Source: Streptomyces xylophagus
Lineage (GTDB): Bacteria; Actinomycetota; Actinomycetes; Streptomycetales; Streptomycetaceae
Assembly (NCBI RefSeq): GCF_000716435.1
Contig: NZ_JNWO01000003.1
Coordinates: 372,001-436,000 of the forward strand
DNA: 64,000 nt
Reading direction: 5' to 3'
The notes beneath the pieces are model-generated. The model was not told the origin of the DNA, made no database searches, and saw only the letters and a program-made list of their open reading frames with translations. The position numbers and the translations under genes are program-made. This document shows positions 17,143-25,143 of this stretch, piece after piece. Every line of letters starts with the position of its first letter. The first letter of the stretch is position 1.

Positions 17143-17640
17143 GTGACTTCATCCCACGACATGCCACCCCCGCCCGCACCGTCGCCCGCAGACGAGGATC
17201 TCGGCCTGGTCGACGGCCTCGCCCAGCTGTCGTTCCTGGTGCAGAGCGCCCTGTCCGAGATCGCCGGGCAGCACGACCTGTCGGTCGTCCAGATCCGGAT
17301 GCTCGGAATACTGCGGGACCGGGAGCCGACGATGAACCAGCTCGGCCGCCATCTCGGCCTCGACAAGTCCTCGATCACGGGCCTGGTCGACCGGGCGCAG
17401 CGCCGGGGTCTGGTCACCCGCACCGCCAGCTCCGTGGACCGGCGCTCGTTCCAGGTGTCGATCACCGACGCGGGCCGGCAGTTCGTCCAGCAGGTCGCCG
17501 CCGAGTTCGCCGAGCGGATCGAGCGGTGTGTCGCGCCGCTGACCGAGGCCGACCGGAAGCGGCTGTCCCGCATGGCGACCCGCATCGTGACCACCGACGC
17601 CCGTGACCGTGGCATCGACCTGCGCACCACGCCCCGCTGA
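17143..17640 (+). CDS. MarR family regulator
   Basis: 165 residues with the winged-helix core: VVQIRMLGIL, then MNQLGRHLGLDKSSITGLVD as recognition helices (residues 64-85), and the wing TRTASSVDRRSFQVSIT. Helices at both ends would make the dimer interface. The GTG start at 17143 has only AGAGG immediately before it, so translation may be leaderless or weak. The gene is divergent from the quinone reductase/hydroxylase operon, with four repeats between them. Repression relieved by a phenolic or quinone ligand is the expected mode, by analogy with the family. Confidence 0.85.
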   Translation: MTSSHDMPPPPAPSPADEDLGLVDGLAQLSFLVQSALSEIAGQHDLSVVQIRMLGILRDREPTMNQLGRHLGLDKSSITGLVDRAQRRGLVTRTASSVDRRSFQVSITDAGRQFVQQVAAEFAERIERCVAPLTEADRKRLSRMATRIVTTDARDRGIDLRTTPR

Positions 17641-17650
17641 CCGGACTCCG

Positions 17651-18610
17651 TCAGACGGAGCTGCGCGGCACCGTCACCACGTGCTTGCCCACGACGCCGC
17701 CGCGCTCGAACGCCTGGTGCGCTGCGGCGATGTCCGCGAGCGGGTACACACTGTCGATCACCGGGCGCAGCGCGCCCGAGGTGACACGGTCGGCCACGTC
17801 GCGCAGCACGGGGGTCTCGGGGTTGGCGCTGAAGGTGCGGATGCGGCGGGAGCCGTGCACGCTCGAAGCGGCGATCGCGGCGATGGCGGACGGGGACAGT
17901 CCGACGGTGACCATCCGGCCGCCCTTGGCCAATCGGCCCCGGTAGCAGTGCAGTTCGGTGCCGACGGTGTCGACGATGACGTCGAACGGCCCGATCCGGT
18001 CGGAGGTGGTGGAGCCGTAGTCGAGGACCTCGTCGGCGCCGAGGTCGGTGAGGATCTTGGCGTGACGGTCGCGGGCCAGCGCGGTCACATGGCCGCCCAT
18101 CGCGTGCGCCAACTGCACGGCGGCCGTGCCGACTCCGCCGGCCGCGCCCCGCACCAACACCCGCTCCCCCTCGGCGAGTCGCACGCTGTCGCGCAGCGCG
18201 ATCAGCGCCGTGGAACCCGCGACCACCAGGGCTGCCGCCTCGACCGAGGAGAGGTCCGCCGGGGCGTGTGAGACGCGCTCCGCGGGGACCACGACGTACT
18301 CGGCCGCACCGGCGATGGAGTGCCGCTGCCGGGGATGCACCATGCCCCACACCCGGTCACCGACCCGATAGGCCTCGACACCGGCGCCGGTCGCGGCGAC
18401 CACGCCGGCGAAGTCCAGCCCCACACCGATCGGGAACCGGCGCCCCGACACCATCTTCAACTCCCCCGACCGGACGATCACATCGTGCCCGTTCACGCTG
18501 GACGCCTCGACCGACACGAGGACCTCACCCGCGCCGGGAGCGGGACGGTCGACCTCGTTGACCTGCAGTGCGTCCGCCGTGCCGAAACTCGTGATCTGAA
18601 CGGCCTTCAT
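17651..18610 (-). CDS. NADP-dependent alcohol dehydrogenase/quinone reductase
   Basis: 319 residues, MDR superfamily. MKAVQITSFGTADALQVNEV is the usual start of this subgroup, VRGAAGGVGTAAVQLAHAMG binds NADP near residue 140, and no zinc-ligand cysteines are seen. ATG 18610 is chosen because GGAAGGAA precedes it. The frame is open for another 66 codons upstream but the extension is not family-like. It ends 10 bp from the convergent MarR gene. The divergent neighbour is an MmyB-like regulator, a pairing common in Streptomyces, with a palindrome between them. Confidence 0.85.
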   Translation of the reverse strand: MKAVQITSFGTADALQVNEVDRPAPGAGEVLVSVEASSVNGHDVIVRSGELKMVSGRRFPIGVGLDFAGVVAATGAGVEAYRVGDRVWGMVHPRQRHSIAGAAEYVVVPAERVSHAPADLSSVEAAALVVAGSTALIALRDSVRLAEGERVLVRGAAGGVGTAAVQLAHAMGGHVTALARDRHAKILTDLGADEVLDYGSTTSDRIGPFDVIVDTVGTELHCYRGRLAKGGRMVTVGLSPSAIAAIAASSVHGSRRIRTFSANPETPVLRDVADRVTSGALRPVIDSVYPLADIAAAHQAFERGGVVGKHVVTVPRSSV

Positions 18611-18692
18611 GTCGCTGTTCCTTCCGTGGCCCGCTGTGTGGTTGATCCGATGGTGGACCCCGCACGCGAGATCACGGTCGTTCTCCTTTTCC

Positions 18693-18709
18693 TGGGTCTG
18701 GCAGACCCA
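18693..18709. promoter_or_regulatory. Perfect palindromic operator between divergent genes
   Basis: TGGGTCTGGCAGACCCA is an 8-bp perfect inverted repeat around a central G. It sits 83 bp before the dehydrogenase start and 35 bp before the HTH regulator start, where one dimer could control both. Confidence 0.55.
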
Positions 18710-18743
18710 CCCTCGCGGGCCGTGCCGACGGCATACTGGCGCG

Positions 18744-19607
18744 GTGAACGACTCCTCCCACGCCATGAGCGACGACCCCCGACGCGAACTCGCGGAGTTC
18801 CTGCGCACCCGCCGAACTCGGCTGCGGCCGGAGGACGTTGGCCTGGAGCCCGGCCCGAGACGGCGCGTCGCGGGACTGCGGCGGGAGGAGCTGGCCCTGC
18901 TGGCGGGGGTGAGTTCGGACTACTACCAGCGCATGGAGCAGGGCCGCGACGTACGCCCCTCCGAACAGGTCCTGGACGCTCTCGCGCGCGCCCTCAACTT
19001 CTCCGCCGAGGAGACCCGCCACCTGCACAGCCTCGCCGCCGCCGCACGTACCCCGGTCCAACTGCCGCGTACCTACGAGCCGGAGGAGGTACCCGACACC
19101 ACGCTGCGACTGCTGAACACCATGACCTCGCCCGCTCTGGTCGTCGGCCGTTTCCTGGACGTGCTGGCCTGGAACCCGCTAGGCGGCGCCCTGCTGGGCG
19201 ACTTCACCCGCCAGCCCCAGAAGGAACGGAACATGCTGGCGCTGTTCCTGCACCCCCAGGCCGACCGGACGTGCCCGAACCGGGCGGCCACCGTCGCCGA
19301 GCTGATCGGGATGTTGCGGACGCAGGTCGCCGCCGATCCGGGGAACCCCCGCGCCGTCGAACTCGTGGGTGAACTCGCCGTCCGCAGCGACGAGTTCGCG
19401 GCCCTGTGGGCCCTCCACGACGTGGAGGAGCCGACCCGCGGCCAGATGCGCCTCAACCATCCCCGGGTCGGCGAACTCAACCTGGACTGGGACGCCTACC
19501 CGATACCGGGCAACCCGGGCCCCGCGCTCATGGTCTGCACCGCCGCCGAGGGCAGCCTCGACGCCGAGCGACTCCAACTCCTCGCGGGCCTGCTCGACGT
19601 CCACTGA
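18744..19607 (+). CDS. MmyB-like helix-turn-helix (XRE) regulator
   Basis: 287 residues. The N-terminal HTH has the characteristic LRREELALLAGVSSDYYQRM (residues 46-65) and QGRDVRPSEQVLDALARAL. The rest is an MmyB-type ligand-binding domain (PALVVGRFLDVLAWNP onward), which binds hydrophobic molecules such as fatty acids in known members. GTG 18744 is favoured. A -10-like CATACT lies about 12 bp upstream, so the mRNA may be leaderless. ATG 18765 is an alternative. It probably represses itself and the divergent dehydrogenase through the palindrome between them. Confidence 0.85.
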   Translation: MNDSSHAMSDDPRRELAEFLRTRRTRLRPEDVGLEPGPRRRVAGLRREELALLAGVSSDYYQRMEQGRDVRPSEQVLDALARALNFSAEETRHLHSLAAAARTPVQLPRTYEPEEVPDTTLRLLNTMTSPALVVGRFLDVLAWNPLGGALLGDFTRQPQKERNMLALFLHPQADRTCPNRAATVAELIGMLRTQVAADPGNPRAVELVGELAVRSDEFAALWALHDVEEPTRGQMRLNHPRVGELNLDWDAYPIPGNPGPALMVCTAAEGSLDAERLQLLAGLLDVH

Positions 19608-19620
19608 GGACGGCCCCCGG

Positions 19621-19743
19621 TCAACCGCCCAGCCGGAGCCCCGCGAGCCAGACCTCAGGGGTACCGGGTTCCGGCTCCTCGGCCGCCAACCGGGCCAGGA
19701 TCTGCCGTGCGCGGCGCAGAAGTACGAGGGCGAGGGCGGTCAT
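19621..19743 (-). CDS. 40-residue ORF behind an ECF42-type promoter
   Basis: A small ORF of 40 codons, MTALALVLLRRARQILARLA at its start, with GGAGG six bases before the ATG. It is hydrophobic and basic over the first 20 residues and acidic then neutral in the rest. No known family is recognised. It lies 38 bp downstream of a second copy of the ECF promoter found before the DGPF genes, so transcription by the adjacent sigma factor is likely. High third-position GC and the ribosome site support coding. Its function is unknown. It could be a small effector or a feedback peptide of the sigma system. Confidence 0.5.
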   Translation of the reverse strand: MTALALVLLRRARQILARLAAEEPEPGTPEVWLAGLRLGG

Positions 19744-19780
19744 CGGAACCTCCGGTGTCGTGAGCTGCTTTCACCCCACC

Positions 19781-19807
19781 GACGAACGCCCCCTAGACGG
19801 ATCGACA
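19781..19807 (-). promoter_or_regulatory. ECF42-type promoter for the 40-residue ORF
   Basis: On the minus strand TGTCGA (19807-19802), 17 bp, then CGTC (19784-19781). This is the promoter form described for ECF42 sigma factors and is identical in spacing to the copy at 22154-22180. The flanks GGAGTGTCGAT and GTTCGTCGGTGGGGTG are also shared. The -35 lies just before, and the stop codon of the sigma gene within, the same segment. Confidence 0.7.
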
Positions 19808-21049
19808 CTCCGCGAGCCGCCGCTCCAGAAACCTTCGCTCCGCCGCGTTCTCCACCAACTCCAGCGCCCGTTCGTACGCGACCACCGCCTCCGCCGTACG
19901 ACCGCTGCGGCGCAGCAGATCGGCGCGGGTCGCGGGCAGTAGGTGATAGTCGGCGAGTTCGCCCGACCTCTCCAACTCGGCCACCAACTCCAGCCCCGCA
20001 TCCGGGTGTTGGGCCATGCCCACGGCCACCGCCCGGTTCAGGTGCACCACCGCGGAGGGCACGAAGCGCTCCAACTCGCCGTACAGGCCCGCGATATCGG
20101 CCCAGTCGGTGTCCTCGGCCGTGGACGCGGTGGTGTGGCAGGCGGCGATCGCGGCCTGGATCTGGTACGGCCCGGGGCGGCCCCGGCGCAGCGCGGTCTC
20201 CAACAGGGCGGCGCCCTCGTCGACTTCGGCCCGGTCCCACGCCGTACGGTCCTGGTCCTCCAACGTCACCAACTCGCCCGCCGCGTCCACGCGCGTGCGG
20301 CGGCGGGCGTCGTGCAGCAGCAACAGGGCCAGTAGACCGAGCACTTCGGGCTCGTCCGGCATCAGGCGGGCCAGCACGCGGGCCAGGCGGATCGCCTCCG
20401 CGCACAGGTTCGTGCGGACCAACTCGGCGCCTGAGGTGGCCGCGTAGCCCTCGTTGAAGAGGAGATAGACCACCCCCAGTACGCCCGTCGTGCGTTCGGG
20501 CAGCAGATGCGCGGGCGGCACCCGGTACGGGATGCCGGCGTTGCGGATCTTCTTCTTGGCGCGCACCAGCCGCTGCGCCATGGTCGCCTCGGGGACGAGG
20601 AAGGCGCGGGCGATCTCGGGGGTGGTCAGTCCGGCGAGTGTGCGCAGGGTGAGGGCCACCCGGGCCTCGATGGGCAGCGCGGGGTGGCAGCAGGTGAACA
20701 CGAGCCGCAGCCGGTCGTCCTCGACCCCGCTGTCGTCGCCGTCGTACTCCGGGTCGTACGGTCCCTCGTCCCGCCCCAGCACCGCGACCTCCCGCAGTTT
20801 CGCCGCCCCGACCGCCTCCCGGCGCAGGACGTCGAGGGCGCGGTTGCGGGCGGTCGTGGTGAGCCAGGCGCCGGGGCGGCGCGGGATTCCGTCGCGCCGC
20901 CACCGGTCGAGTGCCTGGGCGAAGGCGTCCTGTGCGCACTCCTCCGCGAGGTCCCAGTCGCCGGTCACCCGGATCAGGGTGGCGACGACCTGGCCCCACT
21001 CCTCGCGGAAGGCGGCGGCGACGGCCTCCTCGACGTCCGGCACGTTCAC
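19793..21049 (-). CDS. ECF42-type RNA polymerase sigma factor with C-terminal extension
   Basis: 418 residues. Residues 1-180 hold sigma regions 2 and 4 (CAQDAFAQALDRWRRDGIP; LRTLAGLTTPEIARAFLVPE). The remaining 230 residues form a TPR-like helical extension (DWADIAGLYGELERFVPSAV; YERALELVENAAERRFLERR). The family known as ECF42 has just this extension and DGPF (YCII) neighbours and no anti-sigma factor. Both are true here. The GTG start overlaps the DGPF stop (GTGA). The matching promoter upstream of the DGPF genes implies positive autoregulation. The activating signal is not visible in sequence. Confidence 0.88.
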   Translation of the reverse strand: MNVPDVEEAVAAAFREEWGQVVATLIRVTGDWDLAEECAQDAFAQALDRWRRDGIPRRPGAWLTTTARNRALDVLRREAVGAAKLREVAVLGRDEGPYDPEYDGDDSGVEDDRLRLVFTCCHPALPIEARVALTLRTLAGLTTPEIARAFLVPEATMAQRLVRAKKKIRNAGIPYRVPPAHLLPERTTGVLGVVYLLFNEGYAATSGAELVRTNLCAEAIRLARVLARLMPDEPEVLGLLALLLLHDARRRTRVDAAGELVTLEDQDRTAWDRAEVDEGAALLETALRRGRPGPYQIQAAIAACHTTASTAEDTDWADIAGLYGELERFVPSAVVHLNRAVAVGMAQHPDAGLELVAELERSGELADYHLLPATRADLLRRSGRTAEAVVAYERALELVENAAERRFLERRLAECRSV

Positions 21050-21387
21050 TCCCAGACCGGCCGCACCTCGACCGAGCCGCCGGCGAGCGCGGCGGGGTGC
21101 CGGGAGGCGAGCGAGATCGCCTCGTCCAGGTCGGCCACCTCAATGATGTCGATGCCCGCCACATACTCCTTGGACTCGACGAACGGCCCGTCGCTGAGGA
21201 GGACTTCGTCGCCCTGGACGCGCACGGTGGTGGCGTCGGAGGCGGGCCGTAGCCGGGCACCGCCGCGCATGATGTCGCGGCTGCGGACCTCATCGATGTA
21301 GGAGGTGAAGCGGGGGTCTGTGGCGATCTCCTCGGGGCTGAGTTCCTCGCCGGCCACGGGTGTGCAGATCAGCAGGACGTACTTCAT
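21046..21387 (-). CDS. DGPF-motif (YCII-related) protein
   Basis: 113 residues beginning MKYVLLICTPVAGEEL, with the signature LLSDGPFVESKEYVAGIDII near residue 65. DGPF proteins share a ferredoxin-like YCII fold, are typical partners of ECF42 sigma factors and have no established reaction. The ATG overlaps the upstream stop (ATGA) and the 3' end overlaps the sigma start, so three genes form one coupled operon. A longer in-frame extension upstream lies within the neighbouring gene and is not used. Confidence 0.85.
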   Translation of the reverse strand: MKYVLLICTPVAGEELSPEEIATDPRFTSYIDEVRSRDIMRGGARLRPASDATTVRVQGDEVLLSDGPFVESKEYVAGIDIIEVADLDEAISLASRHPAALAGGSVEVRPVWE

Positions 21388-22115
21388 GACCGCTCCTCGG
21401 TCTTCTCGGCCGGGGTCGAGAGGTGCTCGTGGACGATCAGCCAGCGCAGGCCGGCGTTGCGGTAGCCGGTGGTCACGCGCAGTACGTCGTCCAGCGGCCG
21501 GCCGTCGATGCGGGTGCCGCGGAGTCGTACGAGGGCGTGGCCGAAGGCGATGGACTCGTCGACGTGGACTCGGAACTGCAGCACCTCGCGGGTCAGGGGT
21601 CCGGTCACGCCCGCGAGAACGTTCTCCACGGCTTTGCGGAAGGCGGCGGTCCCGAAGTGCTCGGCGCCGCCCGCGAAGGCCGCGATGTCCGGGGCGTAGC
21701 AGGCGAGGATGCGGTCGACGTCCCGTTCGCGGACCGCTTCGATCAGTTCGGCGTCGAGCGCGCGGATCTCCGTCTCGGCGTCCTCCTCGCCGTCCATCGG
21801 CCAGAAGGGGCGCACCTCCATCGCCCCGATGGTGGCCACGGGGTGCTTGGCGGCGGCCTCGACGGCCTCCTCCAAGGTGTCGCACTCCAGGATGTCGAAT
21901 CCGGCGACGTACTCCTTGGTCTCCGCGAACGGCCCGTCCGTCCGCAGCACCTCCCCGCCCCGTACCCGCACGGTGACGGCCTCGGCGGGCAGCGCGAGCC
22001 GGTGTCCGTGCAGCCGTACGTCGCGGTCGCCCAGCTCCTCAACCCAGGGTTCGACGGGTGCCATCCCGGAGGCGTCGGCGGTGTCGTCTCCGCACACGAG
22101 CAGCATGTACTTCAT
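21384..22115 (-). CDS. DGPF protein fused to a SnoaL-like domain
   Basis: 243 residues. Residues 1-105 are a DGPF/YCII unit (MKYMLLVCGDDT; RTDGPFAETKEYVAGFDIL). Residues 115-240 are a SnoaL/NTF2-like cone (EIRALDAELIEAVRERDVDR; SIAFGHALVRLRGTR), a fold used by small isomerases, hydrolases or stress proteins. It is the first gene of the sigma operon, with GGGAGG before the ATG and an ECF promoter 39 bp further upstream. In other ECF42 loci SnoaL-like or DGPF genes are separate, so this is a domain fusion. The function is unknown. Confidence 0.85.
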   Translation of the reverse strand: MKYMLLVCGDDTADASGMAPVEPWVEELGDRDVRLHGHRLALPAEAVTVRVRGGEVLRTDGPFAETKEYVAGFDILECDTLEEAVEAAAKHPVATIGAMEVRPFWPMDGEEDAETEIRALDAELIEAVRERDVDRILACYAPDIAAFAGGAEHFGTAAFRKAVENVLAGVTGPLTREVLQFRVHVDESIAFGHALVRLRGTRIDGRPLDDVLRVTTGYRNAGLRWLIVHEHLSTPAEKTEERS

Positions 22116-22153
22116 GGATCCTCCCGGTCCTCATGAGCTTCCTACACCCCACC

Positions 22154-22180
22154 GACGAACGGTGCCGCGCCGAATCGACA
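22154..22180 (-). promoter_or_regulatory. ECF42-type promoter for the DGPF/sigma operon
   Basis: TGTCGA (22180-22175), 17-bp spacer, CGTC (22157-22154) on the minus strand, 39 bp before the first ATG. Together with the 19781-19807 copy it defines a promoter pair that the encoded sigma factor probably reads. Confidence 0.75.
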
Positions 22181-22202
22181 CTCCCTTCGGGAAAACACGA
22201 AG

Positions 22203-22228
22203 AGGCCGGGGCCACGAGGCCCCGGCCT
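22203..22228 (-). terminator. Intrinsic terminator after the MFS gene
   Basis: AGGCCGGGGCC (22203-22213) and GGCCCCGGCCT (22218-22228) form a perfect 11-bp stem with loop ACGA, 19 bp after the MFS stop. Leftward it is followed by CTTCGTGTTTTCC, a partial T tract. Confidence 0.75.
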
Positions 22229-22246
22229 TCCGCTACGACGTACCTG

Positions 22247-23779
22247 TTACGCGGTGGCTGCCTGTACCGACGGCTCCCCCGCGCCGACAACCGCGCGCTC
22301 GGTGTTCTTGCGGACCAGGAGCAGGGTGACCACCGCGCCCAGCAGGGAGGCGCAGCCGCAGATCACCACGCCGAGGGCCATGCCGTGGCCGAGGGCGGTC
22401 TGCGCGGCGGCCTTGGCCTGGGCGCTGCCCGCGTTGACGACGGCGAGGGGGCCAGCCGCCTTCTCCATGCCCGCGTCGGCCCCGCTGAGCTTGCCGACGA
22501 GGGCGGAGGACGCGGCGCTCATCGCGATGGTGCTGATGACGGCCGGGCCGAGGCCCTGGCCGAACTCGCGGACCAGGCTGGTCGCGCCGCTGGCCATGCC
22601 GGTCATGTTGATCGGTACGGCGTTCACGGCGGCGGAGGTGAGCGAGGACACCACGCAGATGAAGCCGACGCCGAGCAGCAGCACCGGGCCGATGAAGGCG
22701 GCGAGGGAGGTGGTGGTGATGGGCAGGGCTGCGATCCAGAACTGTCCCGCCGCCATGGGCAGCAGGCCGCCCATCAGGAGCCAGCGGGCGTCGATGCGGG
22801 TGAGCATCCTGCTGAGCACGGGCGCCAGCAGCAGCGGGATCAACTGGAGGATCACGAAGGGCATTCCGGCCCGCAGCGGGCTCAGGTGCATCACGGCGCC
22901 GAGGCGGATCGAGACGCAGTAGGCGGTGCCGATGAACCCGAACATGCCGGCCAGGGCGACGACGGCCGCCGCCGCGAACGACGGGATCTTCAGCAGGCCG
23001 AGGTTGAACATCGGAGAGGCCGCGCGGGTCTCCGCGACGACGAACCCGACGAGCGCGACGGCCGCCAGGGTCAGCGAGCCCACGATCGCCGCGCTGCCCC
23101 AGCCGCGGTCACCGCCCTCGATGACGCCCCAGAGCAGGGCGGTCAGGCCGACGGCGATGGTGATCTGGCCCGGCCAGTCCAGCGCGCGGCCCTCGGGCGC
23201 CTTGGAGTCGGTGACGAGCTTCCAGGAGGCCACGGCGACGATGAGACCGAGGACGACCGGCGGCACGAACGCCCAGCGGAAGTCGGCGACCGTGGCGAGG
23301 ATCCCGGAGGACAGCGGGCCGAGGGCGGAGGCAAGGGAGATGGACAGCGCCCAGGTGGAGACGGCTTTCGCCCGGTCCTTGCCGTCCGGTGTGGCCGCCG
23401 CGATGACCGCGAGGGAACTGGGGAACAGCGCGGCGGCACCGATGCCGGCCAGGGCCTGCCCGGTCCACATCATGGTGATGTTCTGCGAGGTGGCGTTGAG
23501 GAGCTCGCCGAGCGCCAGGACGAGGCCGCCGAGCACCAAGAGCCGCTTGCGGCCGAAGAGATCGCCCACCACACCGAAATTCAGTTCCAGAATCGCGGTG
23601 GGGAGAATGAAGGCGGAGGTGACCCAGGCTACTTGCGAACCCGACGCACCGAATGCGGCCTGAATTTCCCCATTGATGGGCGAGGGAACGGTAATGCACA
23701 ACTGTGCCGCCGCGACCGCGAGACAGCACGCTATGAGCGTTCCGGGGTCCAGTCTTTTCAAGGAGATCGAATCCGTCAT
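22247..23779 (-). CDS. MFS drug-export transporter, 14 TM (DHA2/EmrB type)
   Basis: 510 residues with about 14 hydrophobic segments. The motif-A loop GVVGDLFGRKRLLVLGG lies between TM2 and TM3, and the antiporter motif GPLSSGILATVADFRWAF follows in TM5. It would use the proton gradient to expel a drug or metabolite at the cytoplasmic membrane. ATG 23779 has GAGGG upstream. A GTG 15 bp earlier overlaps the VOC stop and is a possible alternative. It is the last gene of an SDR-VOC-MFS operon, which suggests modification, binding and export of one toxic compound. Confidence 0.85.
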   Translation of the reverse strand: MTDSISLKRLDPGTLIACCLAVAAAQLCITVPSPINGEIQAAFGASGSQVAWVTSAFILPTAILELNFGVVGDLFGRKRLLVLGGLVLALGELLNATSQNITMMWTGQALAGIGAAALFPSSLAVIAAATPDGKDRAKAVSTWALSISLASALGPLSSGILATVADFRWAFVPPVVLGLIVAVASWKLVTDSKAPEGRALDWPGQITIAVGLTALLWGVIEGGDRGWGSAAIVGSLTLAAVALVGFVVAETRAASPMFNLGLLKIPSFAAAAVVALAGMFGFIGTAYCVSIRLGAVMHLSPLRAGMPFVILQLIPLLLAPVLSRMLTRIDARWLLMGGLLPMAAGQFWIAALPITTTSLAAFIGPVLLLGVGFICVVSSLTSAAVNAVPINMTGMASGATSLVREFGQGLGPAVISTIAMSAASSALVGKLSGADAGMEKAAGPLAVVNAGSAQAKAAAQTALGHGMALGVVICGCASLLGAVVTLLLVRKNTERAVVGAGEPSVQAATA

Positions 23780-23790
23780 CGTGCGTGCCC

Positions 23791-24204
23791 TCACTCTGCG
23801 TTTTTCTCTATGAGTTCGATGAGATTTCCCTCGGGGTCACTGACCCAGGCCATGCGCACTCCGGGCTCGGGGGACGGCCCGGGTGCCATGACCTCGCCCG
23901 CTCCATGGGCCACCAAGGCGCCGTGGACGGGGTCGAGTTCGGGGGTGGTGACCGCGAAGTGCCCGTATCCCTCGGTGAGGGCGGCGGTCAGCGGGTCCGG
24001 CGCGCGAAGGCCGGGGGCGGAGCCGGGTCTGGCGAGCAGCTCGATGCGCCAGCCCCGCGGATGCTCCAGGACGACACCTTGCAGACCGGGCCCTTCGAGG
24101 TGGAACTCGAAGACGGTCTTCAGGCCGAACGCGCCCTGGTACCAGGCGGTTTGGGCGGTCAGGTCGCGTACGTTGACGCCCACGTGGTCGAGTCGGGTGG
24201 TCAC
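23791..24204 (-). CDS. VOC family protein
   Basis: 137 residues, one glyoxalase/bleomycin-resistance fold: RLDHVGVNVRDLTAQTAWYQ at the start, FGLKTVFEFHL, and VSDPEGNLIELIEK at the end with the usual metal-site Glu. Members bind drugs, or act as dioxygenases or lyases. The GTG start at 24204 lies six bases after the SDR stop. Sitting between an SDR and an exporter, it may be a binding or modifying step of a resistance operon. The substrate is not identifiable. Confidence 0.8.
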   Translation of the reverse strand: MTTRLDHVGVNVRDLTAQTAWYQGAFGLKTVFEFHLEGPGLQGVVLEHPRGWRIELLARPGSAPGLRAPDPLTAALTEGYGHFAVTTPELDPVHGALVAHGAGEVMAPGPSPEPGVRMAWVSDPEGNLIELIEKNAE

Positions 24205-24210
24205 GGCGGC

Positions 24211-24981
24211 TCAGCCCGCCATCGCGCTGTCGCCGCCGTCGACCATGAGGTTGGCGCCGTTGACGAAGGCCGCCTCGTCGGAGCAGAGGAAGGCGGCGGC
24301 CCGCGCGATGTCCTCGGGCTGTCCCACCCGCCCGACCGGGATCCGCGCCTCCAACTGGGCCTTGGGCCCGTCCGGATCGTCCAGGAAGGGCGCGGTGGCG
24401 GAGGTGCGGGTCATTCCGGGGGCGATGGTGTTGACGCGGATGCGATGCGGGGCGCCGGCCGCGCACAGGTGCAGGCTCATCGCCAACACCCCGCCCTTGG
24501 CGGCCCCGTGGGGCACCATCGGCATGAACGGCGCCCCGCGTACGGCGGCCACGGAGGCGACGTTGAGAACGGCCCCGCCGCCACGGGCGATCAGGTGCGG
24601 CCAGGCTGCCTGGGTACAGAAGTAGGGGATGTCCAGCTCGTTCTTGATGGTGAAGTACCAGTCCTCGGCGGGCATGGTTTCGAACGGGCCGTTCCGCAGC
24701 GCGGAGGCGTTGTTGTAGAGGATGTCGATCCCGCCGAAGGCCGCGATCCCGGCGTCGATCCACTCCCGGGCGCCGTCCTGGGTGGACAGGTCCACGGGGG
24801 CGAGGGACCGCATGATTCCGCCGGCCTTCTCGACGAGTTCCACGGTTTCGGCCGCGCTGTCCTCGTCGATGTCGCAGCCGAAAACCTCGGCGCCCTCCGC
24901 CGCGAATATCTGCGCCGCGGCCCGCCCTATTCCTGCCCCCGTTCCACTGATGAAAGCGATTTTCCCGGCCAGTCGACCCAT
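24211..24981 (-). CDS. SDR-like protein with altered active site
   Basis: 256 residues. The cofactor loop TGAGIGRAA is intact and the C-terminal NGANLMVDGG block is normal. The active-site region reads ASVAAVRG then MVPHGAAKGG, so the catalytic Tyr of Tyr-X3-Lys is replaced by His, and NNAG is NNAS. The fold should bind NAD(P), but ordinary SDR chemistry is doubtful. It may be non-catalytic or use His. ATG 24981 has AAGGGA ten bases upstream; an in-frame TTG nine bases before it is too close to that site. First gene of the SDR-VOC-MFS operon. Confidence 0.8.
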   Translation of the reverse strand: MGRLAGKIAFISGTGAGIGRAAAQIFAAEGAEVFGCDIDEDSAAETVELVEKAGGIMRSLAPVDLSTQDGAREWIDAGIAAFGGIDILYNNASALRNGPFETMPAEDWYFTIKNELDIPYFCTQAAWPHLIARGGGAVLNVASVAAVRGAPFMPMVPHGAAKGGVLAMSLHLCAAGAPHRIRVNTIAPGMTRTSATAPFLDDPDGPKAQLEARIPVGRVGQPEDIARAAAFLCSDEAAFVNGANLMVDGGDSAMAG

Positions 24982-25143
24982 GATTGCCAAGTCCCTTGTC
25001 CCGTGCCGCCGTGGTGCGGTGGTGGCAGCGTAGGTACGGCCATTGGCGAGAACAAGAAATGGGTCAGCGAAGGGCCATCGGGGGTTCGTATGGCTGGTAT
25101 GAGGCGCGGAGCGGAGGACCCGTCCCAGGATTCACAGGAAACG

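Noticed and set aside
14202-17640. A polyketide-type antibiotic biosynthetic cluster around the RdmE-like hydroxylase
   Set aside because: No ketosynthase, acyl carrier protein, cyclase or glycosyltransferase is nearby. A MarR-controlled detoxification pair explains the genes better.
22058-24625. Very long plus-strand frame (about 855 codons) opposite the MFS and VOC genes
   Set aside because: Composition is Arg/Gly/His/Asp-rich with no family motif. It is antisense to clearly recognisable genes and is a by-product of high third-position GC.
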